This document shows, one piece after another, positions 43,290 to 52,300 of a DNA stretch of 64,000 nucleotides. Every line of letters begins with the position of its first letter. The first letter of the stretch is position 1. The translations under genes and the position numbers were made by a program. The stretch covers positions 334,405-398,404 of the forward strand of contig NZ_JAOBTH010000027.1 in NCBI RefSeq assembly GCF_025215075.1, in the 5' to 3' direction. This DNA comes from Tenacibaculum haliotis (GTDB lineage: Bacteria; Bacteroidota; Bacteroidia; Flavobacteriales; Flavobacteriaceae). The notes under the pieces are model-generated. The model saw only the letters and a program-made list of their open reading frames with translations. It searched no databases and had not been told where the DNA came from.

Positions 43290-43352
43290 AAAAGCGGTAA
43301 TTAACATAACTAATTTCGGGGGGAAATACATTGTGTTTTTTACTGCTTTTTT
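43290..43352 (+). ncRNA. Second hairpin with G-rich inner loop; terminator or short RNA
   Basis: AAAAGCGGTAA (43290-43300) pairs with TTACTGCTTTT (43340-43350; one G-U), enclosing an inner ATTTC/GAAAT hairpin with loop GGGGG (43318-43322), then T-run. A TACTTTTG box lies at 43274-43281. It may be a tiny transcript, or simply the terminator of the leftward LytTR gene, whose stop is at 43351. Confidence 0.4.
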
Positions 43353-44094
43353 ATCTGAAAATAGTATTATTCTTTACAAACTGATTCTTGAAACGTTCGC
43401 TAAATAATATTTTGTGGTTATTTTGTAAAATCAATAAATTATCTTCAAAATAAATCTCCTGAATCTTTGCTGTGTTCACCAAATAGTTTCTGTGAGTTTG
43501 TGTAAAATCTGCATCACCAAGTAATTCTTTAATTTTGATTAACGATAATTTTATTAAATAATCATCTTCATTACAAACCAGTTTACAGTACTTTTCTTTT
43601 ACTTCTACATAAATAATAGAATGCGTATCAACCTTCATAATACTTCTTTTCTTTTTTACGAATAAAAAAGACGGACTTACAATTGCATTTTTATCACTTA
43701 AACTAATACTACTTGACTGTTCATGGAACTTCTCTAAAGCTAGTTCTAATGAATATAATAATTCTAACTTATTGAAAGGTTTTAACAAGTAAGTATATGG
43801 CCTTGTAAGCTTTGCTTCATCAAAAACAACTTTACTTTGCATACTTGTTAAGAATAAAAAAGGAACTTCAATGTTTTGTTTATTTAATCGATGTGCTAAC
43901 GAAATACCTTCTGGTTTTCCATCAATCATAATATCAAGAAGAATAACATCAAAAAAACGATTCTTTATTTCTTTTTCAGCATCAACTGCATTTTTAACAT
44001 GAACAACTTCGTAATTATTATCTTCTAAAAAATCAATAATTTCTGAAGCCTCCTCATCTAAATCTTCTAAAAGTAGTAACCGTAAATTAGTCAT
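43351..44094 (-). CDS. Response regulator with LytTR DNA-binding domain
   Basis: 247 residues. Receiver domain (about 1-122) with E10/D11, phospho-acceptor D54 in VILLDIMIDGK and YLLKPFNK. The LytTR domain (about 150-245) shows IIYVEVKEKYCKLVC and FTQTHRNYLVNTAKI. Upstream on the same strand is a TPR histidine kinase, the likely partner, although 363 bases with a terminator and repeats lie between them. Confidence 0.93.
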   Translation of the reverse strand: MTNLRLLLLEDLDEEASEIIDFLEDNNYEVVHVKNAVDAEKEIKNRFFDVILLDIMIDGKPEGISLAHRLNKQNIEVPFLFLTSMQSKVVFDEAKLTRPYTYLLKPFNKLELLYSLELALEKFHEQSSSISLSDKNAIVSPSFLFVKKKRSIMKVDTHSIIYVEVKEKYCKLVCNEDDYLIKLSLIKIKELLGDADFTQTHRNYLVNTAKIQEIYFEDNLLILQNNHKILFSERFKNQFVKNNTIFR

Positions 44095-44189
44095 TGAAGC
44101 AAAAATGTTTTTAGTGTTTGTTTTTACGAAGATACTTCTTTAGATAATAAGTCTTAATCAAAAAACTACTTAGCTTTCTGTAATATAAC

Positions 44190-44365
44190 GCATTATTATG
44201 AAAAAGAACTACAAAGTAATCTTAACGTTTTAGAATATGTTACAAACAGGTTGTTTAGTATCTCACAATAACAAAACACTCGTCATTACGAGGAAGAATG
44301 ACGAGGTAATCTTAAATATTTAGAACTCACCAAATACAAATTGCTTCACTGCATTCGCTATGACG
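44190..44365. repeat. Degraded interspersed repeat (CGTCATTnCGAGGA type), two copies
   Basis: 44280-44365 starts CGTCATTACGAGGAAGAATG and ends TTCGCTATGACG: inverted ends CGTCAT/ATGACG as in the CGTCATTGCGAGGAACGAAGC repeat scattered in many bacterial genomes. A weaker copy of its left half (ending AAAGTAATCTTAA) is at 44190-44233, matching GAGGTAATCTTAA of the first. Confidence 0.55.
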
Positions 44366-44415
44366 TAATAAAACTGGTTCATACTTCGAAATCATAACAA
44401 AATAAAAAAAGAGGT

Positions 44416-44448
44416 AAAAATACGAGTGATTTTTATACCACTCGTATT
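44416..44448 (-). terminator. Terminator after the TPR histidine kinase gene
   Basis: AATACGAGTG/CACTCGTATT perfect 10-bp stem, 10-base loop, T-run on the minus strand, 10 bases past the stop. Confidence 0.85.
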
Positions 44449-44457
44449 ATAATAAAA

Positions 44458-46167
44458 TTAAGCTAAAGGCAACAATATAACCGCTGTGGTACTTGTTCCT
44501 TCTTCGCTTTTAAAGAATAATGTTCCGTTGTTTTTTTTAACTAGCGTTTGGCATAATAACAAGCCTAATCCAACACCTTTAGAACGATCAATTTTATCAA
44601 CAGATAAATCTTTTAATGCATTAATTTTTTGAAGTTTTTCTTCACTAATTCCAATACCTGAGTCTTTAATTTCAATGCGAGCTAGAATCTCTGAATATTT
44701 TTCTGTTTTCACAGAGATACTTCCAGAACCATCCATGTATTTAATCGAGTTATCAATTAAATTTCGGATTACTATTTTTAACGATTCTTTGTCTGTAAGC
44801 ACAATAACATCACTCTCTAAATTACTAGAAATTGAAATATCTTTGGCTTCTGCTAAATCTTCATAATCATATAAAACATGTTCAATAACAGGTTGTAATG
44901 CGTGTTCTTCTCGAGAAAAATTTAACATATTACTTTGCTCTAACGACCAGTGTAATACATTATTTAGTAAATGGCTAGTACTTTCGGTAACAGCAATCGC
45001 CGATTTCATAGCTTCGTTAATTGCGGGTAAATCGTTCTTAGCAATGTGTTTTGCTAATTTTTGATGTTGCCTTTTTATCATATTTATAGGCGAACGTAAA
45101 TCGTGTGATACCACCGAAAACAAATAATCTTTGGTTTTATTAGCTACATTTAAAGCTTCTTTTTGTTCGGTAATAAGCTTATTTTTATTTTTTAGCTTTT
45201 TATAAAAAAAGGCCAAACCACCTAAAAACACTAACAAACCAGAAGCACCGAAAAGCAAACCTTTTTGAACTACTTTTTGACGTTTTATTTGCTCATCTTG
45301 TACAGTAATTTCTTGTTGTTTTTGTGCAACTGCTATTTTTTTATCTTTCTCTGTAAGCTGCCAAACTTTATCACGATTCCAAATAGAATCTTTCCACTTA
45401 TCATGTTCCTTATAATAAGTTACACTTTCTTTATAACGTTTTCTATTTTCTTCAACAACAGCCATATTCAGAGCTGAATTCTGTTTTAAATTTATATCAG
45501 AAAATATTTTTGCTAAATCATACGCTTCTTTAAATAAAAGAATAGCTTCTTTATCTAGATATTCTTCATAATATACATTTGCTAAATCCATTTTTGCTCT
45601 AATTACAGAAGAAGAATCACTTTTTTTAATTAGAGCCAGCTCTTTATCAAAAAAAAATTTTGCTTTTTTAAATTCTCTTTTTCCAAAATAAGATAAACCT
45701 AAATTATGATATACACCTTTTCTTTCAGTGATAACCCCAATCGTATCTTTAGATAACCATTTTTCAAGGTTTAGTATTGCCTTGTCATGTTCTTTTATAT
45801 TTAGGTAAATATTACCTAATAAGTACGTTTTTATTAATTCATAACGTTTATCATTAGATATTAACGACAAACTTGTTAACGATTTTTGATAAAATTTCTT
45901 ATAATAAGCACTATAGGCTAAAATATAATTTAAAAAATCTATTTCTTCTACTGTTTTTGCTGAAGACAATGCCTTATTTGAATACGCATAACAAGAATCA
46001 TATTGCTTCTCTTTGTAAAAAAAAAATGCTTTACAATTTTTTTTATTTTTATTACATAACTCAATACCTTTAGCTGAAAGAAAATTAACCTTATTAATTT
46101 TCTTGTTTTGTGAAAAAGTTAATAACGTTGTACCGAAAAATAAAATTAAAATACTTTTTTTAAACAT
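44458..46167 (-). CDS. TPR-containing sensor histidine kinase
   Basis: 569 residues. Signal peptide (about 1-19, TLLTFSQ), TPR helices in the periplasm (about 45-270, e.g. YHNLGLSYFGKREFKKAKFFFDKELAL), coiled coil 275-300, TM 302-322, HisKA with H355 in SVVSHDLRSP, and an ATPase domain with NLIDNSIKYMDGSG, KDSGIGIS and GVGLGLLLC. This form is common in Bacteroidota. It probably phosphorylates the LytTR regulator downstream. An unrecognised gene lies 13 bases upstream. Confidence 0.92.
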   Translation of the reverse strand: MFKKSILILFFGTTLLTFSQNKKINKVNFLSAKGIELCNKNKKNCKAFFFYKEKQYDSCYAYSNKALSSAKTVEEIDFLNYILAYSAYYKKFYQKSLTSLSLISNDKRYELIKTYLLGNIYLNIKEHDKAILNLEKWLSKDTIGVITERKGVYHNLGLSYFGKREFKKAKFFFDKELALIKKSDSSSVIRAKMDLANVYYEEYLDKEAILLFKEAYDLAKIFSDINLKQNSALNMAVVEENRKRYKESVTYYKEHDKWKDSIWNRDKVWQLTEKDKKIAVAQKQQEITVQDEQIKRQKVVQKGLLFGASGLLVFLGGLAFFYKKLKNKNKLITEQKEALNVANKTKDYLFSVVSHDLRSPINMIKRQHQKLAKHIAKNDLPAINEAMKSAIAVTESTSHLLNNVLHWSLEQSNMLNFSREEHALQPVIEHVLYDYEDLAEAKDISISSNLESDVIVLTDKESLKIVIRNLIDNSIKYMDGSGSISVKTEKYSEILARIEIKDSGIGISEEKLQKINALKDLSVDKIDRSKGVGLGLLLCQTLVKKNNGTLFFKSEEGTSTTAVILLPLA

Positions 46168-46180
46168 ATATATATATAGG

Positions 46181-46690
46181 TTATAATGTCGGTGCTGGTA
46201 CTGTTACGGGCGTAGTTATGGTACCTCTAGATCCTCTTTCATCTCCAACACCATTGCTCTCATTCTCATCTCTAACCCAAATAACATCTGCAGATGCACC
46301 TTTTTCTTCTACTTTGTATGTAAATTGAACATAATACAAATCAAAATTAGCTGCCACTTCTTCAATATTAAAATCTATACGAAAATCTCTTCCTTGCACA
46401 ATATCACCTCCTCCTTGCTTGTTTAAAATACTTACTGGATTGATACCATAATAGTTCAAATAAATTTCATTTCCTTGTAACTGCAACCCAGTCGTATTAT
46501 TTATAGGGCTTAAAATAGTAGTATCTGGTAAATAAGCTAAAACAGTTACCGCATAGGGTGTATTATTATTCCCTTCTGCACCTGATATGTTTACTAAAGG
46601 TCCTGTAGGTTTATTCTCCACTGGAATATTAGTTTCAAATTTCTCAAATTTTATTAGTGTTAATGTTACTCCGTTAGTTGTTATACTCAT
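46181..46690 (-). CDS. Hypothetical protein, beta-rich, no signal peptide
   Basis: 169 residues. No membrane helix or signal peptide. Regular alternating hydrophobic pattern (YAVTVLAYLPDTTI, FRIDFNIEEVAANFDLYYVQFTYKV) suggests a beta sandwich; the C-terminus is low complexity (GTITTPVTVPAPTL). Not recognised. It precedes the TPR kinase by 13 bases and follows GH3 by 28, so it may be cotranscribed with the kinase. Confidence 0.6.
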   Translation of the reverse strand: MSITTNGVTLTLIKFEKFETNIPVENKPTGPLVNISGAEGNNNTPYAVTVLAYLPDTTILSPINNTTGLQLQGNEIYLNYYGINPVSILNKQGGGDIVQGRDFRIDFNIEEVAANFDLYYVQFTYKVEEKGASADVIWVRDENESNGVGDERGSRGTITTPVTVPAPTL

Positions 46691-46718
46691 CTTATTCTTA
46701 TTAACTAAAGCTATAAAT

Positions 46719-48212
46719 TTACAATAAAAATTCTTTTAATACATCAGCAATCTTGCGATTATCAGATAATTGCGGAATTTTATTTTGTCCGCCAAATTTA
46801 CCTATCGACTTCATGTATTCATGAAATCCACCTTTTTTAACCTTTCTAATAATTAATGGTTGTAAAATTTTTCCTGAAATTAAATCGAAATAATATACAT
46901 TTTGAGTTTGCATAGAAGCATCTATTTTTAATGCTAATTCCTGTAAATTATCTGGCTCATTTTCAAATTCGATAAACCATTCGTGATATGGCAATCCGCT
47001 TTCCGGATTTACCTGTGGTGCTACTGTAAACTCACTTATATTTACATTAGTTCCTACAATTGCATCGTTTAATGCTTTTTCTACTTCTTTACCAATTACA
47101 TGTTCGCCAAAGGCAGAAATAAAATGTTTTATACGACCAGTTACTTTAATTCTATATGGCTTTAAAGAAGTAAACTCAACAGTATCGCCAATATTATATC
47201 CCCAAAGACCTGCAGAAGTATTTAAAATAATAGCGTAATTAACGCCTAATTTTACATTCTTTAAAGAAATACGTGTTGGATTTTCGTCAAAAAACTCAGT
47301 TGCAGGTATAAACTCGTAAAAAATACCCGAGTTTAATTGCAATAACATTCCTTTTTCGGTTTGTGAATCTTGATAAGCTATAAAGCCTTCGGATGCTGGG
47401 TATAACTCTATATAATCAATCTTTTTACCTATTAAAGTTTCGAATTTATTTTTATATGGCTCAAAGTTTACACCACCGTATACAAAAAAGTTAAAATTCG
47501 GAAATAACTCTGAAATCGTTTTTCCTGTTTTATCAATTAGCTTCTCAAAATACATCTGTACCCAAGACGGAATTCCGCTAATAACAGACATGTCTTCATT
47601 AATAGTTTCTTCAACTACTTTATCAACCTTCGTATCCCAATCTTCAATACAATTCGTTTCCCAACTAGGCAAACGGTTTTTTAGTAAGTAATTAGGCACA
47701 TAATGTGCTGCAATTCCACTTAATCGTCCTAATCTTATACCATTCATGTCTTCTAAAACCGGACTTCCTTGTAAAAAAATCATTTTCCCATTTACAAAAC
47801 TAGCATCGTTTTTTTCGGCTGCATAAAACAACAAAGCATTTCGTGCCGCTGTAATATGTGTTGGCATAGATTCTTTTGTAATAGGAATGTATTTTGCTCC
47901 AGAAGTAGTACCTGAAGTTTTAGCGAAATACAACGGTTTTCCTTTCCATAATATATTTTCTTCACCTGCAACCATTCTATCTACATAAGTACACAAACCT
48001 TCATAATCGTTTACTGGAATGCGTTTTTTAAAATCTTCATAATTATTGATAGAAATAAAATCATGATCTTTTCCGAAGGCAGTTTTACACCCTTCTGCTA
48101 CCAAATACTGAAAAACTTTTTCTTGAGTTTCATGAGGCTTATTTGCCCATTTATAAACTTGCTTTCGCACTTTTTTTGCAAAAGGAATTGCGAGGATTGA
48201 TTTAATGCCCAT
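46719..48212 (-). CDS. GH3 auxin-responsive-promoter family protein
   Basis: 497 residues, acyl-adenylate-forming fold. YFAKTSGTTSGAKYIPIT (about 108-125) is the ATP-binding P-loop of the GH3/ANL type; ELYPASEGFIAYQ and NTSAGLWGYNIGDTVEF are further motifs, and VTGRIKHFISAFGEHV leads to the C-terminal domain. Plant GH3 enzymes conjugate amino acids to hormones; the bacterial substrate is unknown. Common in Bacteroidota. Confidence 0.9.
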   Translation of the reverse strand: MGIKSILAIPFAKKVRKQVYKWANKPHETQEKVFQYLVAEGCKTAFGKDHDFISINNYEDFKKRIPVNDYEGLCTYVDRMVAGEENILWKGKPLYFAKTSGTTSGAKYIPITKESMPTHITAARNALLFYAAEKNDASFVNGKMIFLQGSPVLEDMNGIRLGRLSGIAAHYVPNYLLKNRLPSWETNCIEDWDTKVDKVVEETINEDMSVISGIPSWVQMYFEKLIDKTGKTISELFPNFNFFVYGGVNFEPYKNKFETLIGKKIDYIELYPASEGFIAYQDSQTEKGMLLQLNSGIFYEFIPATEFFDENPTRISLKNVKLGVNYAIILNTSAGLWGYNIGDTVEFTSLKPYRIKVTGRIKHFISAFGEHVIGKEVEKALNDAIVGTNVNISEFTVAPQVNPESGLPYHEWFIEFENEPDNLQELALKIDASMQTQNVYYFDLISGKILQPLIIRKVKKGGFHEYMKSIGKFGGQNKIPQLSDNRKIADVLKEFLL

Positions 48213-48275
48213 TTTAATATGAAATGTTTTAATTCTATAAATACCATTATTTTACGAACAACAATGGTATGTTTA

Positions 48276-49139
48276 CTATTGAAAATCTACGTAATCTGTC
48301 GGGTTAACAGGAAAACCGTTACTCCACAACTCGAAATGTAAATGTGGCCCTGTAGTTAATTCACCTGTAGAACCAACACTTGCTATTGCTTCTCCAGATT
48401 TTACAATATCACCTTGTTGTTTCAGTAACGTTCCGTTGTGTTTATAAACCGATATAAACTCGTTAGGATGCTGTATGGTAATTACATAACCTGTTTCGGC
48501 AGTCCACTCTGCTAAAATCACAGTTCCGTCTGCGATTGCTTTTACAGGCGTTCCTGTTTGTGCAACAATATCAAGGGCATAATGCTTATCATTCATACTA
48601 AACTCTTGTGAAACATTACCTGTTAAAGGTGAAAAGAACACTACTTTAGCTCTGCCTTCAGCTCCTTCTAACAATGGGTAACGATCTTTACCCTCAACCT
48701 TTGCCCTAAACAAAGAATCTTGTTTGGTTGCTTGTAACTTGGCTTCATCTAGTGTAATACTTTGTGCTTCGTTTTTTATAGAATCTATTTTTTCGGGAAC
48801 TATTTCTCCCGTTAAAACAGGCCTTAGTGCCTTTGTATAGTGCTCTATAATTGCCAATCGCGTTTTTAAAGAATCTGCTTCATATACTAATCGCGTAGCT
48901 TTCTTTTTTAATGAGGTAGATGAGTAACCTGGTATGTATTCTCTTAAACCTGTAAAGGCAATTAATAATGAAGTTAATACGATAAGTAATACCGAAAATA
49001 CACCGCCAAAGACAAACACGTTTAGTCGTGATAATTTTAACGAAAATTTTTCTTGAAAAGTGTTTTCATTTAAAATTACCAATCGATATTTATCAACAAG
49101 TTTTTGTTTAAACTTGCGCTTATTTTGAATTTTTGTCAC
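48276..49139 (-). CDS. M23-family peptidase (LytM domain), membrane-anchored
   Basis: 287 residues from GTG 49139 (no ATG is available in frame upstream). One TM (about 32-60), a coiled coil (about 75-150) and a C-terminal M23 domain with zinc ligands in DKHYALDIVA and GPHLHFELW. It cleaves peptidoglycan cross-links or acts as a hydrolase activator. A TATATTTG box is at 49160-49167, minus strand. Next gene downstream is GH3. Confidence 0.92.
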   Translation of the reverse strand: MTKIQNKRKFKQKLVDKYRLVILNENTFQEKFSLKLSRLNVFVFGGVFSVLLIVLTSLLIAFTGLREYIPGYSSTSLKKKATRLVYEADSLKTRLAIIEHYTKALRPVLTGEIVPEKIDSIKNEAQSITLDEAKLQATKQDSLFRAKVEGKDRYPLLEGAEGRAKVVFFSPLTGNVSQEFSMNDKHYALDIVAQTGTPVKAIADGTVILAEWTAETGYVITIQHPNEFISVYKHNGTLLKQQGDIVKSGEAIASVGSTGELTTGPHLHFELWSNGFPVNPTDYVDFQ

Positions 49140-49186
49140 TTTAATACTGGTTTGGATTTCAAATATACAACGAAAAAATTTCGAAT

Positions 49187-49771
49187 CTATTTTTTATAGA
49201 AATTCATCTCATCGATATAACTCCAAACTTTAGCAACTAATAATGGCTGAATATTCTTTTGAGATTTGATTCCGTTACGAATCATAGTAGAGGAAATTTG
49301 TACAATTGGCGCATCAACCCTATGAATTTTGGCATGATCTTTAAATTGATTTTCAACGATTCCATCTGAAATTCTTGGATATACATATATCTTATAATCT
49401 TCTAAAATAGCTTCATAATTACGCCATTTATGAAAACTTTTTAAATTATCTTCTCCCATGATTAAATTAAAATTATAATTTGGGTACTTTTCTGAGATAT
49501 GTGTTAATGTATTAATCGTATAATTTGGCTGTGGTAAGTTAAACTCAATATCTGACGGCTTAATTTTATCGTATTGTTTGGTTGCCAAGTACACCATTTC
49601 TAAACGGTGATTATTATTTAATAAAGAGCTTTTCTTTTTAAACGGATTGTGAGGTGTAACAACCATCCAAATTTCATCTAAATCAGAATTTTCAACCATG
49701 TGATTGGCGATAATTAGATGCCCGATATGAATGGGATTAAAAGTACCAAAATATAATCCGATATTTTTCAT
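49187..49771 (-). CDS. nadD: Nicotinate-nucleotide adenylyltransferase
   Basis: Adenylates NaMN in NAD synthesis. 194 residues. GTFNPIHIGH (9-18) is the nucleotidyltransferase signature, HNPFKKKSSL the substrate loop, and ISSTMIRNGI the C-terminal ATP motif ISSTxIR. Cotranscribed with gmk and yicC upstream (28-base gap). Confidence 0.95.
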   Translation of the reverse strand: MKNIGLYFGTFNPIHIGHLIIANHMVENSDLDEIWMVVTPHNPFKKKSSLLNNNHRLEMVYLATKQYDKIKPSDIEFNLPQPNYTINTLTHISEKYPNYNFNLIMGEDNLKSFHKWRNYEAILEDYKIYVYPRISDGIVENQFKDHAKIHRVDAPIVQISSTMIRNGIKSQKNIQPLLVAKVWSYIDEMNFYKK

Positions 49772-49798
49772 AAGCTTCCTTAAAACTTCTTTTTACTA

Positions 49799-50395
49799 TT
49801 AAGAAATAGTTTTATCTAATTCTAAAAAATCAGCTACCAAATCTTCTGTTTCTTTTAAAGCAACTTCTAAATCGTAGTTTTTAATAATTTCATCAAACTG
49901 TGGTGCCGTTGCTAACTCAACCGATGCTTTGGCAATACGCATGTTTATTTTATCTTCACTTTCGGTACTTCTTTTCTTTAAGCGAATTTTAAGCTCATCA
50001 ACACTAGGTGGCTTTACAAAAACAGCTAATGTTTCTTCTGGAAATTTATGTTTTATACGCAAACCTCCAACTACATCAATGTCAAAAATAACGTGTTTTC
50101 CTAATGCCCAAATACGTTCTACTTCTGTTTTTAAAGTTCCGTAAAAATTATCTCGATATACTTCTTCCCATTCTAAAAACTCGTCGGCTTTAATTTTATC
50201 TTTAAAATCTCTTGTAGAAATAAAATAATAATCTTCACCATCAACTTCAAAACCTCTTGCTTCTCTTGAAGTAGCAGAAATAGAAAACTCTAAATTAAAT
50301 TTTTCTTGTTTTAATAAGTGACGAACGATTGTTGTTTTCCCTGATCCTGAAGGTGCTGAGAATACAAATAATTTTCCTTTAAAATCTTTAGACAT
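49799..50395 (-). CDS. gmk: Guanylate kinase
   Basis: Phosphorylates GMP to GDP. 198 residues. P-loop APSGSGKTT (14-22), GMP-binding SATSREARGFEVDGEDYYF and lid KKRSTESEDKINMRIAKA. 1 base after the yicC stop, a common bacterial pairing. Confidence 0.96.
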   Translation of the reverse strand: MSKDFKGKLFVFSAPSGSGKTTIVRHLLKQEKFNLEFSISATSREARGFEVDGEDYYFISTRDFKDKIKADEFLEWEEVYRDNFYGTLKTEVERIWALGKHVIFDIDVVGGLRIKHKFPEETLAVFVKPPSVDELKIRLKKRSTESEDKINMRIAKASVELATAPQFDEIIKNYDLEVALKETEDLVADFLELDKTIS

Positions 50396-50396
50396 T

Positions 50397-51263
50397 TTAT
50401 AAAACGTTTAAAATTTGTTCTTTTATTTTTTCTAATTCATCTTTCATTTGAATCACTATTTTTTGCATTACCGCAAAATTAGCTTTAGAGCCCATCGTGT
50501 TTACCTCTCTTCCGATTTCTTGGACGATAAATCCTAATTTTTTTCCATTAGAATCTGCTGTATCTAACTGCTCCAAAAAATATATTAAGTGATTTTCTAA
50601 ACGAACTTTTTCTTCGTTGATATCTAATTTCTCTAAGTAGTAAATAAGCTCTTGCTCGAAGCGATTTTCATCAATTTCAACCTTTAATTCTGTTAAAGCT
50701 TTTTGCAAACGATCTTTTACGTTTTCTACTCTATCTCCGTCTAACTTTTTAACTTCTTCTAAAGCTGATTGAATATTTGCTATTCGTAATTTAAAATCAT
50801 CTTCTAACGATTTTGCTTCATCAGTTCTATAAGCTATAATTTCTTTTAAAGCTTCATCGATATGCGCGTCAATCTGAGTCCACTCATTTTCATCTAACTC
50901 TTCACGATCGGTCTTTAAAGCATCTGGCATTTTTATAGCCATTTTCAATAGCTCAACATCATTATCTGAACCCGTAAACAATGTGTTTTTTAACTGCTGA
51001 ACATACTCTAATACAACATTTTTATTAACCCTTGTTGAGGTTTCTTCTGCAGTCATTTCTACCCAAATAGAAAAATCTATCTTACCTCTCACTAAATTAC
51101 TAGCTAGTTTTTTACGAACCGCTAATTCTTTTTCTTTATAATAAGATGGCATTCTGGCATTTAAATCTAAGTTTTTACTGTTAAGTGACTTGATTTCAAT
51201 GGTTACTTTTTTCGTAGGTAAATGTAATACGGATTTTCCATAACCCGTCATAGACTGTATCAT
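50397..51263 (-). CDS. YicC-family endoribonuclease
   Basis: 288 residues, normal length. IQSMTGYGKS starts the family and IEIKSLNSKNLDLNARMP is typical. The C-terminal DUF1732 has GKKLGFIVQEIGREVNTMGSKA. YicC proteins are cation-dependent endoribonucleases acting on structured RNAs. A TATCTTTG box is at 51285-51292, minus strand. Forms an operon with gmk and nadD. Confidence 0.95.
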   Translation of the reverse strand: MIQSMTGYGKSVLHLPTKKVTIEIKSLNSKNLDLNARMPSYYKEKELAVRKKLASNLVRGKIDFSIWVEMTAEETSTRVNKNVVLEYVQQLKNTLFTGSDNDVELLKMAIKMPDALKTDREELDENEWTQIDAHIDEALKEIIAYRTDEAKSLEDDFKLRIANIQSALEEVKKLDGDRVENVKDRLQKALTELKVEIDENRFEQELIYYLEKLDINEEKVRLENHLIYFLEQLDTADSNGKKLGFIVQEIGREVNTMGSKANFAVMQKIVIQMKDELEKIKEQILNVL

Positions 51264-51294
51264 ATTCTCAATTTAATAAAGCGCAAAGATACAT

Positions 51295-52191
51295 TTATTT
51301 ATTTTTAGCAGCTACCTGTTTAGTTACCAAAAAGACTCCTAAAAAGATTAAAAGAGTTGCAACTATCTTCACGGTATTTAAACTATCACTTCCTACTATC
51401 AACGCATAAATTGATGCAATAACTGGCTGTATATAAATAAAAACACTAACCGTAGTTGGCTTTAATTTTGATAATGCAAATAGATTAAACAAGTATGTTA
51501 TACAAGTTGTAAATAACACTACAAAACCTACCTTTAAATAAATTGATGCAGGCATTAATTGCCATTGAACCTCTGTTAATTCAGAGAAGCCAAACGGAAT
51601 TACAAATAACAACCCAAATAAATACAACCACTTTACAAATACGATCGGATTGTATTTTGCGATTAGCTTTTTTACTTGTACTAAATACATTGCATAAGAA
51701 GCAGCATTGATAAACACTAAAAAGTTACCCAACATCATGTTTTTAGCGTCTACATTTGATGAACTCCCGTAAACAATTAAAATAATCGCGCCTATTAACC
51801 CGATTACAACTCCCGTTATTTTCCTTAGAATTAATTTTTCTTTTAAAAGAATACTTGCAAAGATTAAAACCAAAATAGGTGCCGTTACCATCATTACCGA
51901 TGCACTGATTGGTGTTGTATAATTTAATCCTTTAAAAAAAGTAAGCATATTAAACCCTACTCCAAAAAAAGCAGCAATCATTATTTTTTTATAATCCGAT
52001 TTTTCTATTGGTTTTGCGTTCACAAAAAGCCCTAGCAACCAAAAAACAATAGTTGCACCACCTACACGAAGCAATATAAAACCAAAAGGCTTAATATATA
52101 CGGGCATAACTTCTTTAGCTACCGTAAAAGTAACCCCGTAAATAAGGGTAGCAATTGATGCTGCTATAAGCGCCAACGTTCTTTGATTCAT
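51295..52191 (-). CDS. EamA/DMT-family transporter
   Basis: 298 residues, ten TMs in two five-helix EamA repeats (about 6-140 and 155-290). PTTVSVFIYIQPVIASIYAL is the conserved second-repeat motif. Drug/metabolite exporter superfamily; substrate unknown. Separated from yicC by 31 bases that carry the yicC promoter. Confidence 0.9.
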   Translation of the reverse strand: MNQRTLALIAASIATLIYGVTFTVAKEVMPVYIKPFGFILLRVGGATIVFWLLGLFVNAKPIEKSDYKKIMIAAFFGVGFNMLTFFKGLNYTTPISASVMMVTAPILVLIFASILLKEKLILRKITGVVIGLIGAIILIVYGSSSNVDAKNMMLGNFLVFINAASYAMYLVQVKKLIAKYNPIVFVKWLYLFGLLFVIPFGFSELTEVQWQLMPASIYLKVGFVVLFTTCITYLFNLFALSKLKPTTVSVFIYIQPVIASIYALIVGSDSLNTVKIVATLLIFLGVFLVTKQVAAKNK

Positions 52192-52245
52192 TTTTTACAT
52201 GTTTAATATCGCTGCAAAGATGAAAATTATTGTTGGATTTTATTC

Positions 52246-52275
52246 AAAAAAAAACACTGCAAAATGCAGCGTTTC
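52246..52275 (-). terminator. Terminator after the LysM gene
   Basis: Stem ACACTGCA/TGCAGCGT (one G-U) with AAA loop and a T-run of nine on the minus strand. Confidence 0.85.
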
Positions 52276-52300
52276 TCTTTTAATTTATAACCTTCTTTAA

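Larger units (their letters stand above)
42892..43350. other. 459-base noncoding region with GGGG-loop hairpins
   Basis: No ORF of note. The region carries a candidate structured RNA at 43025-43170 and a second hairpin at 43290-43352, both described separately. A CTCCCCTATTT tract at 42959-42969 could pair with the GGGG loops. Confidence 0.7.
44095..44457. other. 363-base noncoding gap with repeat copies and terminator
   Basis: Contains two degraded copies of an interspersed repeat (44190-44233 and 44280-44365) and the terminator of the histidine kinase gene (44416-44448). The leftward LytTR gene must have its promoter in the left part; I see no clean TAnnTTTG box there. Confidence 0.5.

Noticed and set aside
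44190..44365. Insertion sequence remnant
   Set aside because: No transposase fragment on either strand; size and ends fit a short palindromic repeat instead.
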